A DNA stretch of 64,000 nucleotides from assembly GCA_015660885.1 (NCBI GenBank), contig JACTUB010000008.1, forward strand, positions 33,718-97,717, given 5' to 3'. The position numbers were made by a program, and so were the translations under genes. Shown here piece after piece: positions 1 through 7,946 of the stretch. This DNA comes from Methanoregulaceae archaeon (GTDB lineage Archaea > Halobacteriota > Methanomicrobia > Methanomicrobiales > Methanospirillaceae). Below the pieces are notes generated by a model. It was not told the origin of the DNA, did not search any database, and saw only the letters and a list, made by a program, of their open reading frames with translations. Every line of letters begins with the position of its first letter. The first letter of the stretch is position 1.

Positions 1-864
1 CTTCTCTATGGCCGGGAAGGACGGGAAACTCTTCTCCGTGGAATTGCCCAGGATTTGATTGATTCATTTGCTGCACGGGGAACAGACATCAAGGTTACCT
101 GGACAACCAACTTAAAAGATGCTGCCGGATCTGATGTTGTCGTAATTTCAGCAGGTATTCCGCGCAGCTCCGGACAGGACCGTCTTGATCTTGCACGGGA
201 AAATGCAAAGGTTCTCACGCCGCTTGCGCAGACTATCGGTGTCATCGCGCCTGAAACCAAGATTCTTGTCGTGACCAATCCGGTAGACGTGATGACCTGC
301 GTTGTTTTGAAACATTCTGGTCTTAAACCCAACCAGGTATTCGGACTGGGAACGCATCTCGATTCAATGCGTTTAAAATCCCTTATTGCTGCCTATTTCA
401 AAGTCCACGTGAGCGAAGTCCATACACGTATTATCGGTGAACATGGCGACAGTATGGTCCCACTCTGGTCAGCAACAACAATCGGTGGTATCAAGATCTC
501 CAACCTGCCGGCGTTTGCACACCTCCCGGTAAAAGAGATCATTAAATCAGTAAAGTGCAGCGGAAACAACATCATCAAAGACAAGGGTTCAACCGTCTAT
601 GGCCCGGGAGAAGCAATTGCCTCGCTGGTAAAGACGGTTCTCGGTGATGAAAATCGGATACTTACCGTCTCAGCCTATATAAAAAGCGAGATCCATGGTA
701 TTGGAGAAGGTGATGTTTGCATCGGGGTCCCAGCCCTGATTAATCGCAACGGTGTGTTCCCGGTTTCTATTAAGATCGATGAATCCGAAGTAATTGCCTT
801 CCGCGAATCGGTCGAAAAAATCCGGGCAATCACCGCAAAGGTTCTTGCCCATAATGAGGAATAA
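1..864 (+). CDS. mdh: Malate dehydrogenase (lactate/malate dehydrogenase family), 5' truncated by window edge
   Basis: The reading frame is open from base 1 and ends in TAA at 862-864, so the N-terminal dinucleotide-binding part lies outside the window. Visible family motifs are TNPVDVMT (cofactor loop), GTHLDSMR and GEHGDSMVPLWS with the catalytic His. AGIPRSSGQDRLDL carries the arginine expected for malate rather than lactate. The enzyme interconverts malate and oxaloacetate with NAD(P)H, feeding the partial TCA pathway of methanogens. It converges with the EF-1beta gene 25 bases downstream. The family call is firm; malate over lactate specificity is inferred from the Arg-containing loop. 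Confidence 0.93.
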   Translation, partial: LLYGREGRETLLRGIAQDLIDSFAARGTDIKVTWTTNLKDAAGSDVVVISAGIPRSSGQDRLDLARENAKVLTPLAQTIGVIAPETKILVVTNPVDVMTCVVLKHSGLKPNQVFGLGTHLDSMRLKSLIAAYFKVHVSEVHTRIIGEHGDSMVPLWSATTIGGIKISNLPAFAHLPVKEIIKSVKCSGNNIIKDKGSTVYGPGEAIASLVKTVLGDENRILTVSAYIKSEIHGIGEGDVCIGVPALINRNGVFPVSIKIDESEVIAFRESVEKIRAITAKVLAHNEE

Positions 865-889
865 TTAAAAAAGGCCGTGTAACTTGAAA

Positions 890-1147
890 TCAGGTTAATG
901 TCACTTCAACAATTTCGGCCCGTTCGACACCTGCCACGCCACTCAGGGTTCTCTCTACTGCATCGGTTTCCCCGCCAGAGTCATTGACGACCGCCACAAG
1001 TTTAAGCGCCTTTAAACCATAACCGATGGGCTCTTCACGGATTTCCTGAATTCCGGGCAGCTTTTGTTTTAGTGCCTTTTTCAACTGTTCAAGGTTCACG
1101 TCCGGTGATTCGGGCATAACCCTGACAATTACTGCCACACTACCCAT
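890..1147 (-). CDS. ef1b: Translation elongation factor aEF-1 beta
   Basis: An 85-residue protein of the archaeal EF-1beta family, the guanine nucleotide exchange factor that recharges EF-1alpha with GTP. It starts MGSVAVIVRVMPES, has the family's central motif around IREEPIGYGLKALKLV, and ends in the typical acidic GVERAEIVEVTLT. Length matches archaeal members (about 85-90 aa) and there is one domain only. It lies 3 bases downstream of a zinc-ribbon gene on the same strand and is probably cotranscribed with it. Confidence 0.93.
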   Translation of the reverse strand: MGSVAVIVRVMPESPDVNLEQLKKALKQKLPGIQEIREEPIGYGLKALKLVAVVNDSGGETDAVERTLSGVAGVERAEIVEVTLT

Positions 1148-1150
1148 GAA

Positions 1151-1312
1151 TTACGGTCCCCCGAATCCACATTTTGGGCAGCTGTAAGGGATACTCTGCT
1201 CCCGGCAGCGATAACATCGCTTAATCTCAACACCGCATGCCGGGCATCCAAATTCCGTTGCGCCCTCTTCTGCAAGCGGGGCATTGCAGGATGTACAGTT
1301 CTTATCTGACAT
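1151..1312 (-). CDS. Small zinc-ribbon protein (HVO_2753-like)
   Basis: A 53-residue protein starting MSDKNCTSCNAPL and ending CPKCGFGGP. It has four paired cysteine motifs (CTSC, CPAC, CYRC, CPKC), consistent with two zinc-binding knuckles. The start is supported by a strong GGAGG Shine-Dalgarno 7 bases upstream. It sits directly upstream of EF-1beta, an arrangement I recall as common in Euryarchaeota. The exact function is unknown; a link to translation is inferred only from the operon partner. Confidence 0.85.
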   Translation of the reverse strand: MSDKNCTSCNAPLAEEGATEFGCPACGVEIKRCYRCREQSIPYSCPKCGFGGP

Positions 1313-1356
1313 TATTGTTCCTCCAAGGATTCCAATAGTATCTCTCTTTGAACATT

Positions 1357-1851
1357 TTAAAAGGTTGTAACGATCTCCGTACGAAGGACTACCTCGCCCT
1401 TCAGATATTTCTCCATGCGATCCGGTTGTGAACCATTGAAAATGGTCGTTTTTATCCAGTTTTTACCAAAACCAGAATGAAAAATTGATCGATAACATCC
1501 GATTCCACCGGCCCGGTTACCAGTTTCTGGAGGATATCGTTGATGAAAATATCATCGACAGATTTGAGAATGAGAAGATCGAGATGAAGGCTGCCTGCCG
1601 TCCACGCAACAGTCATGTCAGATGCATCCCACGTATGGGGCAGAACATCGTTCAGTACGAAGTACCGGTAAGGGAAAAAACTGTTGTTGCTTGGGAGATC
1701 GCCATACTGTTGTTGTGGAAATGCCATGTGATACGATAAAACAGCCATATTGTTCCATTGCTGCTAACGCCATCCAGTGCGCTGTATCGCTATCGACATT
1801 GCACTGTCGGACTGTGCCAGCAAATGGTTCCTTGTCTGGGATCAATAACAT
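1357..1851 (-). pseudogene. Probable frameshifted gene remnant of unknown family
   Basis: No intact gene is visible between 1313 and 1966. On the minus strand, protein-like stretches follow each other in different frames: MLLIPDKEPFAGTVRQCNVD from 1851, then a segment containing LPSNNSFFPYRYFVLND and SVDDIFINDILQKLVTG, then KNWIKTTIFNGSQPDRMEKY and KGEVVLRTEIVTTF ending in TAA at 1357. Joined with two frame changes they would make a protein of about 165 residues. I do not recognise the family. The opposite strand also holds an 84-codon open frame (1485-1739), so the assignment is tentative. Confidence 0.4.
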
Positions 1852-1966
1852 TGGATGTTTTGAAGCGCGAAGAATTTATAAGAAAGCGGGGGCCCGTCAA
1901 TATAAACTTCCCCCGATTTTCACAATAAGCGGCTTGGTTGACTGATCTTCCTGGGGGTTCCTTCTT

Positions 1967-3697
1967 TTGAACGATAATCTCGGAGAATTATATCGCCAGA
2001 TTATAAAAGGAGCGTGGAGAAAAGTAGTATTTGTGCGCTGCATCCTTATGCTCATCGTTATTTTATTGTGTGCTGTGCATACCGGGGCTGCAGTACGGAT
2101 CGTTGAGTTTTGTCCTGATCCCTATCTGTATAATGATGCGGATGAATATCTTATCCTTTCAGGTACCGGCTCCCTAGATGGAATCACGATTTCTGATGGA
2201 AAAGGCGGGTTTCGTTTTCCAAAGGGAACACAGATTAACGGTTCACTCACCATCGCCCGCAGTGGAATCGCATTTGAACAAAGTCATAGAAAATATCCGG
2301 ATTTTGAATGGCTGGATACTTCTCAGCTGGTTCCAAACGTGATCAATGGCGATCTGCTTCGTTTGGCGAATACAAAGGATGCCCTGATACTTTATGAAAA
2401 TGGACACCTTGTTCAGGAGGTTGCCTGGCCGGATGATGTCAAGCCACGTGAAGGTCAGATCCATTATGTTGAAAAAGGAGTGTGGGATCCCCGCCCGCTC
2501 ATGATTGGGCAGTCACGGCTCTCCGCCACAGTATTCCAGAACGTATCGATAACTGCTTTTGTTTCACCTGATTGCTCCAGTGACATATTTTCTTATGCGG
2601 TGAATCAGGCATCTGATGAAGTTCTTTTAAATGTCTATGAAATCTCAAGCCCGAAAATCGAGGAATCACTGATTGCTGCACATGCGCGGGGTGTTGACGT
2701 AAAGATCCTTGTTGAAGGTGGACCCGTTGGTGGTATAAGTCGGGAAGAGAATGCGGTTATCTGGAATTTGAGCAAAAATAGGATCTTGGTTAATGCGATG
2801 GTATCATTGACTGGCGATCCCGCTCCCTATCGTTATGATCATGCAAAATATGTGGTAATTGATCGGCGGGCAATTCTGCTTACGAGTGAGAATTTTGGGT
2901 ATACCGGATTCCCCCCCTCGGGAATGACCGGAAATCGCGGTTGGGGGGTTTACGCTGAAAATCCTGCCCTTGCTGAGTATTTCTTAACTGTCTTCATGAC
3001 AGATTATAATGGAAAGTCAATAACTGCGTATGATGGATCAGCTGGCAGTCCTGAGTCCACCCCCTCGGGCAAATATACGGTTGAGTTCGCGCCTAAACAT
3101 TTTGTGGGCGCGACAGTTCGTCCTGTCATTGCACCAGACACCAGCTATCAGATTACTGATCTGATAAACTCAGCTAATGGGAGCATCGAAATCGAACAGG
3201 CATACATCACCAATGAGACTCCCTATTCGCTGAATCCATACCTTTCATCAGCGATCAATGCGTCACGGCGAGGTGTCCATGTCAGAGTGTTGCTGGATTC
3301 GTACTGGTTCAATATCGAAGATGAAAAGGATAATGATGAGATGGTTGCCTTGATCAACCGGATTGGAATTTCCGAAAATATTCCAATTGAGGCAAGGTGT
3401 GTGGATCTTGCTGCTAATGAAATTGAAAAAATCCATAATAAGGGTATGATTGTCGATGGTCAGCGTGTGCTGGTGAGCAGTATCAACTGGAATAGCAACT
3501 CACCTAACTTTAACCGGGAAGCCGGAGTAATTATTGATCATCGAGGCGTTGCTCGCTATTTCCTTGACGTATTCGAAGACGACTGGAATTCCTCGGTAAG
3601 ATCGCCGGAAATTAAAACCGATTACATGAAAATAGCCGCGGTTGCCGTTGTGATGGTCCTTCTAGTTTTACTCTATCATTACCGTTATAAACAATAA
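1967..3697 (+). CDS. Membrane-anchored phospholipase D-like protein with N-terminal lamin-tail-like domain
   Basis: This 576-residue product has a hydrophobic N-terminal segment (about residues 23-42), a beta-rich stretch resembling a lamin-tail domain (residues 45-170), and two PLD half-sites. The half-sites are DHAKYVVID near residue 290 and IHNKGMIVD near residue 488, each HxK(x4)D. A C-terminal membrane helix ends YHYRYKQ. The two HKD motifs form one active site in PLD enzymes. Membrane topology suggests an extracytoplasmic catalytic part. The annotated start is TTG; a GTG at 2033 gives a more classical signal peptide. The substrate is unknown (phosphodiester lipid or nucleic acid). Confidence 0.82.
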   Translation: MNDNLGELYRQIIKGAWRKVVFVRCILMLIVILLCAVHTGAAVRIVEFCPDPYLYNDADEYLILSGTGSLDGITISDGKGGFRFPKGTQINGSLTIARSGIAFEQSHRKYPDFEWLDTSQLVPNVINGDLLRLANTKDALILYENGHLVQEVAWPDDVKPREGQIHYVEKGVWDPRPLMIGQSRLSATVFQNVSITAFVSPDCSSDIFSYAVNQASDEVLLNVYEISSPKIEESLIAAHARGVDVKILVEGGPVGGISREENAVIWNLSKNRILVNAMVSLTGDPAPYRYDHAKYVVIDRRAILLTSENFGYTGFPPSGMTGNRGWGVYAENPALAEYFLTVFMTDYNGKSITAYDGSAGSPESTPSGKYTVEFAPKHFVGATVRPVIAPDTSYQITDLINSANGSIEIEQAYITNETPYSLNPYLSSAINASRRGVHVRVLLDSYWFNIEDEKDNDEMVALINRIGISENIPIEARCVDLAANEIEKIHNKGMIVDGQRVLVSSINWNSNSPNFNREAGVIIDHRGVARYFLDVFEDDWNSSVRSPEIKTDYMKIAAVAVVMVLLVLLYHYRYKQ

Positions 3698-3788
3698 TGC
3701 GATTTGACAATTGATAGGGAATTTCTGAAAAGAGAATATTTACAATGCTTGCAGTTCTGGATTTATCTCATTTAAAACGTATCGGATC

Positions 3789-3796
3789 TTTTTTTT
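3789..3796 (+). terminator. Oligo-T terminator after the PLD gene
   Basis: A run of eight T residues about 90 bases downstream of the PLD stop codon, in a gene-free stretch. It fits the U-rich intrinsic termination signal of archaea. No strong hairpin is apparent. Confidence 0.45.
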
Positions 3797-3906
3797 CTTT
3801 CGCCCCATCATTTTTTTGGTGATACGCAATGCAGCGGTGCCTTGCCAGCCTTTATAACAGTTCTATTTTTAAACCTTAGAGAAATGAGATATATTGCTCG
3901 GAATAA

Positions 3907-5088
3907 ATGATGAATGCGATAAATCAGGAATTGAGAATTGAGCTCATCGATTCTGAAGAAGCTTTTCTCGCCATTAAAGATGAATGGGATGCATTGATCG
4001 ATAAAAATATCAACCCCTCGTTTTATGCCACATTTCCCTTTGTGTACACGGCTTGGAAACATTACAGGACTGAAAATAATAGCTTATTTATTCTTTTAGT
4101 GAGACGTGATGCAGCACTTGTCGGCATTGCGCCATTCAGAATAGATAGTATGAAAGTGAGGAATATACGTCTCTTCAGGGCAATACGGTTCATTGCTGAA
4201 TGGGGAGGTGGGGATAAACCCGCAATAGTGACGACGGAAAAACCAGACCTTATTTGGGACAGGATTTTTCAGTTCCTGAACAAAGAGTTTACGCAATGGG
4301 ATGGGATATTGCTCACAGAACAGCCAACGGACAGTCCTGTTCTTAATCAAAAGTTTTTTAACAATATATGGTATTCTGCCAGGGTTGTTCCAGAATATAC
4401 TTCCTTTTATGTCTCAATAACCGGCACATGGGAAGAATACATAAAGACCCGGGGAAAAAACACGTATCGGACATGGAAGAATTCCAGAAAAAAATTATTT
4501 GACCTTCCCGAAAGGGTGAAATTTCAATGTATTGACAATCCTGAGATCCTGCCGGACGCTTTAGATCGATTTATTGCCATAGAGCAATCCGGGTGGAAAA
4601 AGAACAGTGATTTTAGCGTGGGCGGCAGCGAAAAGCAAAAGGCATTTTATAAAGAATTGTTGACTCATCTGGCATATGAAAATAGGGTGGCAATCTATTT
4701 TTTGATTTCAGAAAACACTGATATTGCCGGTGCAATAGTCTATAAATATAAATCCATTGCGTATATAGCACAAATAACCTACAGACCAACGCATTCGGAA
4801 TATTCTCCCGGTGTCATTCTGAATGTGGAAATAATAAAGGCGATGTTTGGAACGCATTACAAGGAATTTGATTTTCTTGGGTTACGAGGTGATGAGAAAA
4901 ACTTCTTAAAGAAAAACTGGTCTACAGGAACGCGACAAACGATTACAATACAGATTTATAATAGAAACTTACGCAGATATCTCTACGTTATGGGAAAAAA
5001 TGCAAAAACAGTGTCGCTAAAAATCATGAGGATGGTGACCGATTATAAACTATCGCAACAAGCGCAGACTGAAGAAGCGTCTCCCTGA
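3907..5088 (+). CDS. CelD/BcsL-like (GNAT/FemAB-type) acetyltransferase
   Basis: A 393-residue soluble protein. The N-terminal half matches the pattern of COG5653-type proteins (EEAFLAIKDEWDALIDK, then FPFVYTAWKHY and VGIAPF). The C-terminal half has the BioF2-like acyltransferase pattern, with AGAIVYKYKSIAYIAQ, YSPGVILNVEIIKAM and EFDFLGLRGDEKNFLKKNW. Such proteins transfer acyl groups in polysaccharide or envelope modification, but the substrate here is unknown. It has its own AT-rich upstream region. The gene sits between the PLD gene and a degenerate copy of that gene's 3' end, so it may have been inserted into a duplicated locus. Confidence 0.75.
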   Translation: MMNAINQELRIELIDSEEAFLAIKDEWDALIDKNINPSFYATFPFVYTAWKHYRTENNSLFILLVRRDAALVGIAPFRIDSMKVRNIRLFRAIRFIAEWGGGDKPAIVTTEKPDLIWDRIFQFLNKEFTQWDGILLTEQPTDSPVLNQKFFNNIWYSARVVPEYTSFYVSITGTWEEYIKTRGKNTYRTWKNSRKKLFDLPERVKFQCIDNPEILPDALDRFIAIEQSGWKKNSDFSVGGSEKQKAFYKELLTHLAYENRVAIYFLISENTDIAGAIVYKYKSIAYIAQITYRPTHSEYSPGVILNVEIIKAMFGTHYKEFDFLGLRGDEKNFLKKNWSTGTRQTITIQIYNRNLRRYLYVMGKNAKTVSLKIMRMVTDYKLSQQAQTEEASP

Positions 5089-5100
5089 CTTTGATCAATA

Positions 5101-5232
5101 GCCAGAAGTAATTATTGACCGTCCCAGGGTGCACGTTACTTCCTTGAGGTATTTGGAGACGATTGTAATTCCTCAGTAAAACCGTAATATCTCCTGTTCC
5201 TGCCGGATGAATACCAGAATTATAAACAAATA
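5101..5232 (+). pseudogene. Degenerate duplicate of the 3' end of the PLD gene
   Basis: Bases 5101-5187 align with 3520-3605 of the upstream PLD gene. The shared protein pattern is VIID, then ARYFLEVFGDDCNSSV here against ARYFLDVFEDDWNSSV in the PLD protein. There is one net base inserted near 5105 and one lost near 5128, which breaks the frame. The tail element TTATAAACAA of the PLD stop region recurs near 5220. This is a relic of a tandem duplication whose second copy has been lost except for its end. Confidence 0.75.
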
Positions 5233-5240
5233 TGAAAAGG

Positions 5241-5549
5241 TCAGAACTTTTTTAACGCACACTGGCATACGTCACATAAATTGATATCGCTTTCACCGGT
5301 TACTACCGCAAGTGCCCAACGGTCAATGATGCTGTCAAGCTCATTTGAGATCTGGACCTCACCTGCACCCCTTTTTCTGCTCATGTACTGGGATACTGCT
5401 GCTCTTGTAACCCCGAGGCGTTTTGCTGCGTCGCTCTGGCTGAGCCCCTGGCGCTGTACCAGCCGGAATACCATCTCGGCTCTCATGGGTGGGAGAAGGT
5501 TCCGGACCATGGTATCACAATGCATCAGGGTGCAGGTATGTTTCATCAT
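5241..5549 (-). CDS. Small HTH transcriptional regulator
   Basis: A product of about 102 residues. The core LSQSDAAKRLGVTRAAVSQY is a textbook helix-turn-helix, followed by MSRKRG and a C-terminal part with a CDVC cysteine pair (LCDVCQCALKKF). It resembles archaeal predicted regulators of the COG2522 kind. The ATG at 5549 overlaps the TGA of the upstream HTH gene (ATGATG/TGA), indicating translational coupling. A GTG at 5555 is an alternative start. Targets are unknown; the pair may bind the palindrome at 5800-5816. Confidence 0.78.
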   Translation of the reverse strand: MMKHTCTLMHCDTMVRNLLPPMRAEMVFRLVQRQGLSQSDAAKRLGVTRAAVSQYMSRKRGAGEVQISNELDSIIDRWALAVVTGESDINLCDVCQCALKKF

Positions 5550-5791
5550 ACACACACAGGCTGGGGCTTATGGGTTAAGGCATTCCGGTTCTGGTATATA
5601 ATCTGACGCGCATCACGGAAGTTGAATTTTTCGATGATGAGCTGCTTTTCCTTGAGTTTTTTCAAGGCATATCGTACAGTACGTGGTGCCAGGTGGGTCT
5701 TTTGTACAAGGTCTTTATGGGTCATTGCACCCCCTGCGTCCAGTATCTCAAGTACTGTTTTTGACGATGGCGGCAACGAAGTTGTATACAT
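5546..5791 (-). CDS. Small winged-helix (MarR/ArsR-like) regulator
   Basis: An 81-residue protein consisting almost entirely of a winged helix: SSKTVLEILDAGGAMTHKDL, then VQKTHLAPRTVRYALKKLKE as recognition helix, then LIIEKFNFRDARQIIYQN as wing. It is the first gene of a two-gene operon with the overlapping HTH gene. Its ATG lies 8 bases from a perfect 17-bp inverted repeat, so autoregulation is plausible. There is no ligand-binding domain, so it probably senses through its partner protein or through redox or metal chemistry of that partner's cysteines (inference). Confidence 0.78.
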   Translation of the reverse strand: MYTTSLPPSSKTVLEILDAGGAMTHKDLVQKTHLAPRTVRYALKKLKEKQLIIEKFNFRDARQIIYQNRNALTHKPQPVCV

Positions 5792-5799
5792 GTTTATAA

Positions 5800-5816
5800 T
5801 GTTAACACTGTTAACA
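5800..5816. promoter_or_regulatory. 17-bp palindromic operator candidate, TGTTAAC-act-GTTAACA
   Basis: A perfect 7-bp inverted repeat with a 3-base spacer in the 70-bp divergent region between the HTH operon (start 5791, minus) and the OB-fold membrane gene (start 5862, plus). An identical 17-base sequence occurs at 62296-62312. The position right in front of the regulator gene suggests a binding site for one of the two HTH proteins. Confidence 0.6.
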
Positions 5817-5861
5817 TATGAACCTGTCGGTCATTTAAACAACCTTTATCATAACTCAAGT

Positions 5862-6290
5862 ATGCTCGGGCGCCAGGAACGTGTAGCAATGGTTCTTTTG
5901 CTCGGTGTCATGATTACAGTGATTACCGCTCACCTTATTCTCGGGACGCTTGGAAAACAACCATTTGCCAGACCATTCACGAATACCTCTGCAGATGGTG
6001 AGCTGGTAGTAGCAGCCGGGACGATCGACCAGCTGGTAATCACTCAAAACGGAGGACACATGACTGTATATATAGACACTGTCACCGTTTTTGTTCCGGC
6101 CCCGGCTGCACAGGAACTCACGCTCCGGAAGGGAGATACGATCTCTGTCTATGGGGTTGTCCAAACATATCGCGGGAAAAAAGAGATTATGGTGAGTTCA
6201 GCAAAAGATGTCTCGGTAATTCCTAAAAATACTTTGAATAGTTCTTTTAGCACTGCCTCAACTTTTCCAGCAGCCGACGGTTTTTCTTGA
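5862..6290 (+). CDS. Membrane-anchored OB-fold protein
   Basis: The product is 142 residues. One N-terminal transmembrane helix (about residues 9-29, VAMVLLLGVMITVITAHLIL) is followed by a single OB-fold-like beta domain: ELVVAAGTIDQLVITQNGG, VYIDTVTVFVPAPAA, KGDTISVYGVVQTYRGKKEI. The domain probably faces outside the cell. I chose the ATG at 5862 because longer frames run through the divergent regulator gene. The upstream palindrome suggests control by the neighbouring HTH pair. Function is unknown; OB folds of this kind bind nucleic acid or oligosaccharide. Confidence 0.7.
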   Translation: MLGRQERVAMVLLLGVMITVITAHLILGTLGKQPFARPFTNTSADGELVVAAGTIDQLVITQNGGHMTVYIDTVTVFVPAPAAQELTLRKGDTISVYGVVQTYRGKKEIMVSSAKDVSVIPKNTLNSSFSTASTFPAADGFS

Positions 6291-6335
6291 TATTGTATCC
6301 GGATCTTCCTGAGCCAGCCAAAAAAGTCCCGTTAT

Positions 6336-6929
6336 CTATACGACGGGAGGGGCATCAGCACTTTTCTTTATCTTTCCATTTTTTATAAAATCAAGGGCTT
6401 GCTGAGCAGCCTGCCGTACTTCACCATCCTCATCTTGGAGTGCCTCTGTCAGACCGGTGATTGCCCGTTCATCCGCGATATTACCAAGGGCCCACGCAGC
6501 AGTTTTCCGGACCATTTTCTTTTTATCCTTAAGAAGCGGCAGAAGCGGATTGACAGCGCGTGAATCACGGAGTTTTCCCAGTCCCTGCGCTGCGCCGATA
6601 CGGAGCCATTTTTCTTCGGATTTCAATGCCGCTATCAGGGGTTCAACGGCACGAAGGTCTCCAAGGTTTCCCAAAGATTTTGCCGCGAGCCACTGGACAT
6701 CAACATAAGGATCCTTGAGTGCCTCCAGAAGCGGTTCAACTGCTGTTACATCCCCTTCGTTCCCCAAGGCTTCGGCCGCCCGCCAGCGATAGTTGAGATT
6801 GGAATCTTTGAGCAGTGAGATATATCCTTTGATACGCAGTTTTTTTTGTTCTTGTATTGCCGCAAGTTCAGCGGGGGTTGGTTCTGGTGTAGTTTCTGCA
6901 CTCTTTGGCTGCGTTTCGGAATTACCCAT
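6336..6929 (-). CDS. HEAT-repeat (PBS lyase-like) protein
   Basis: The product has 197 residues. After a Pro/Thr-rich N-terminus (residues 1-25) come about five HEAT/PBS-lyase repeats of 30-32 residues, each with the AAxALGNxGDxRAVxPLxxAL pattern (for example AAEALGNEGDVTAVEPLLEA). Such arrays are protein-protein interaction scaffolds and are abundant in methanogens. No catalytic residues and no membrane segment are visible. The partner cannot be inferred, since the gene stands alone between the OB-fold gene and the NAD operon. Confidence 0.85.
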   Translation of the reverse strand: MGNSETQPKSAETTPEPTPAELAAIQEQKKLRIKGYISLLKDSNLNYRWRAAEALGNEGDVTAVEPLLEALKDPYVDVQWLAAKSLGNLGDLRAVEPLIAALKSEEKWLRIGAAQGLGKLRDSRAVNPLLPLLKDKKKMVRKTAAWALGNIADERAITGLTEALQDEDGEVRQAAQQALDFIKNGKIKKSADAPPVV

Positions 6930-7078
6930 GCCTGTCCCTCAATAGCCACCCATACGTAGTACCGGACTATTAAGGTTTTCAATAGTGAAGCACTACCCTT
7001 TTCATTACCGGATATCCGGATCTGAAAAATAACATACTCGCGGAATGTGTAGTTTTACTGAGAACGGATGAGGAAAAT

Positions 7079-7921
7079 TTACGGAATAATTTTTGGCATA
7101 ATTTGAAGGTTTACTGACAAATTTTTTACGGAATGGGTCAGCACACCCAGACTGATCACATCTGCACCGAGGGCAGCATAATGTCTGAGGGAACTCTCCT
7201 CAATACCTCCTGAAAGTTCGATGATTACCCGGTCCCGGAGACTTTCGCGTTTCAGGATCCTGATAGTCCGGGTAATCTGGCCAGGGCTCATATTGTCAAG
7301 CATAATGATATCTGCACCCGCTTGTGCAGCGATCAGGGCATTTTCAGAAGTTTCTACCTCGACTTCAATTTTTTTATACACAGAGCCTTTTTTTGCGGAG
7401 TGGATAGCGGTACCGAGAGGGACCAACGCTAAGTGATTGTCTTTGATGAGAACCCCGTCACTTAAATTCGTACGATGAGGATCACCGCCACCAATCGTTA
7501 CCGCCTTTTTGTCCAAGACCTGGAATCCGGGACACGTTTTGCGTGTCGCCGCTATACGGCATAATGGATTGACTTCCGATACGATATCTGCCATTTTTCT
7601 TGTCTGAGTCGCAATACCGCTCATTCTCCCTATAATATTAAGGGCAGTCCGTTCAACAAGCAGTATCTTTTTTGCATCCCCGCTGAGCAAAAGGAGTGAA
7701 TCGTTTTTACTCACCGTAATCCCGTCTTTTACCAAGTATTTTACCGATATACCAAAATGGGAAAAAAGGAAGGCTGCCTCATCAAGACCCGCAATGGTTC
7801 CCTCCTGCTCGGCCCTTATTACGGCATCGCAGGTAATATCCGGGATAACTGCATCAGATGTCACGTCACCGGACGGAGCATCCTCCTCAATGAACCGAAG
7901 CAGATAATCGGGCAATACCAT
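7079..7921 (-). CDS. nadC: Nicotinate-nucleotide pyrophosphorylase (carboxylating)
   Basis: A 280-residue enzyme converting quinolinate and PRPP to nicotinate mononucleotide. Family signatures in order are GDVTSDAVIP, ERTALNIIGRMSGIATQTRK, ATRKTCPGFQ, GGGDPHRTNLSDGVLIKDNH, KKIEVEVE and IIMLDNM. It is downstream of nadX with only 25 bases between, so the operon makes NAD from aspartate. Two starts are possible: ATG at 7921 (used here, with GGTGA upstream) or GTG at 7933, which also has a GGTGA. No quinolinate synthase gene is in the window. Confidence 0.94.
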   Translation of the reverse strand: MVLPDYLLRFIEEDAPSGDVTSDAVIPDITCDAVIRAEQEGTIAGLDEAAFLFSHFGISVKYLVKDGITVSKNDSLLLLSGDAKKILLVERTALNIIGRMSGIATQTRKMADIVSEVNPLCRIAATRKTCPGFQVLDKKAVTIGGGDPHRTNLSDGVLIKDNHLALVPLGTAIHSAKKGSVYKKIEVEVETSENALIAAQAGADIIMLDNMSPGQITRTIRILKRESLRDRVIIELSGGIEESSLRHYAALGADVISLGVLTHSVKNLSVNLQIMPKIIP

Positions 7922-7946
7922 GGAAGTGTTCACCTTTGTTTCACCG

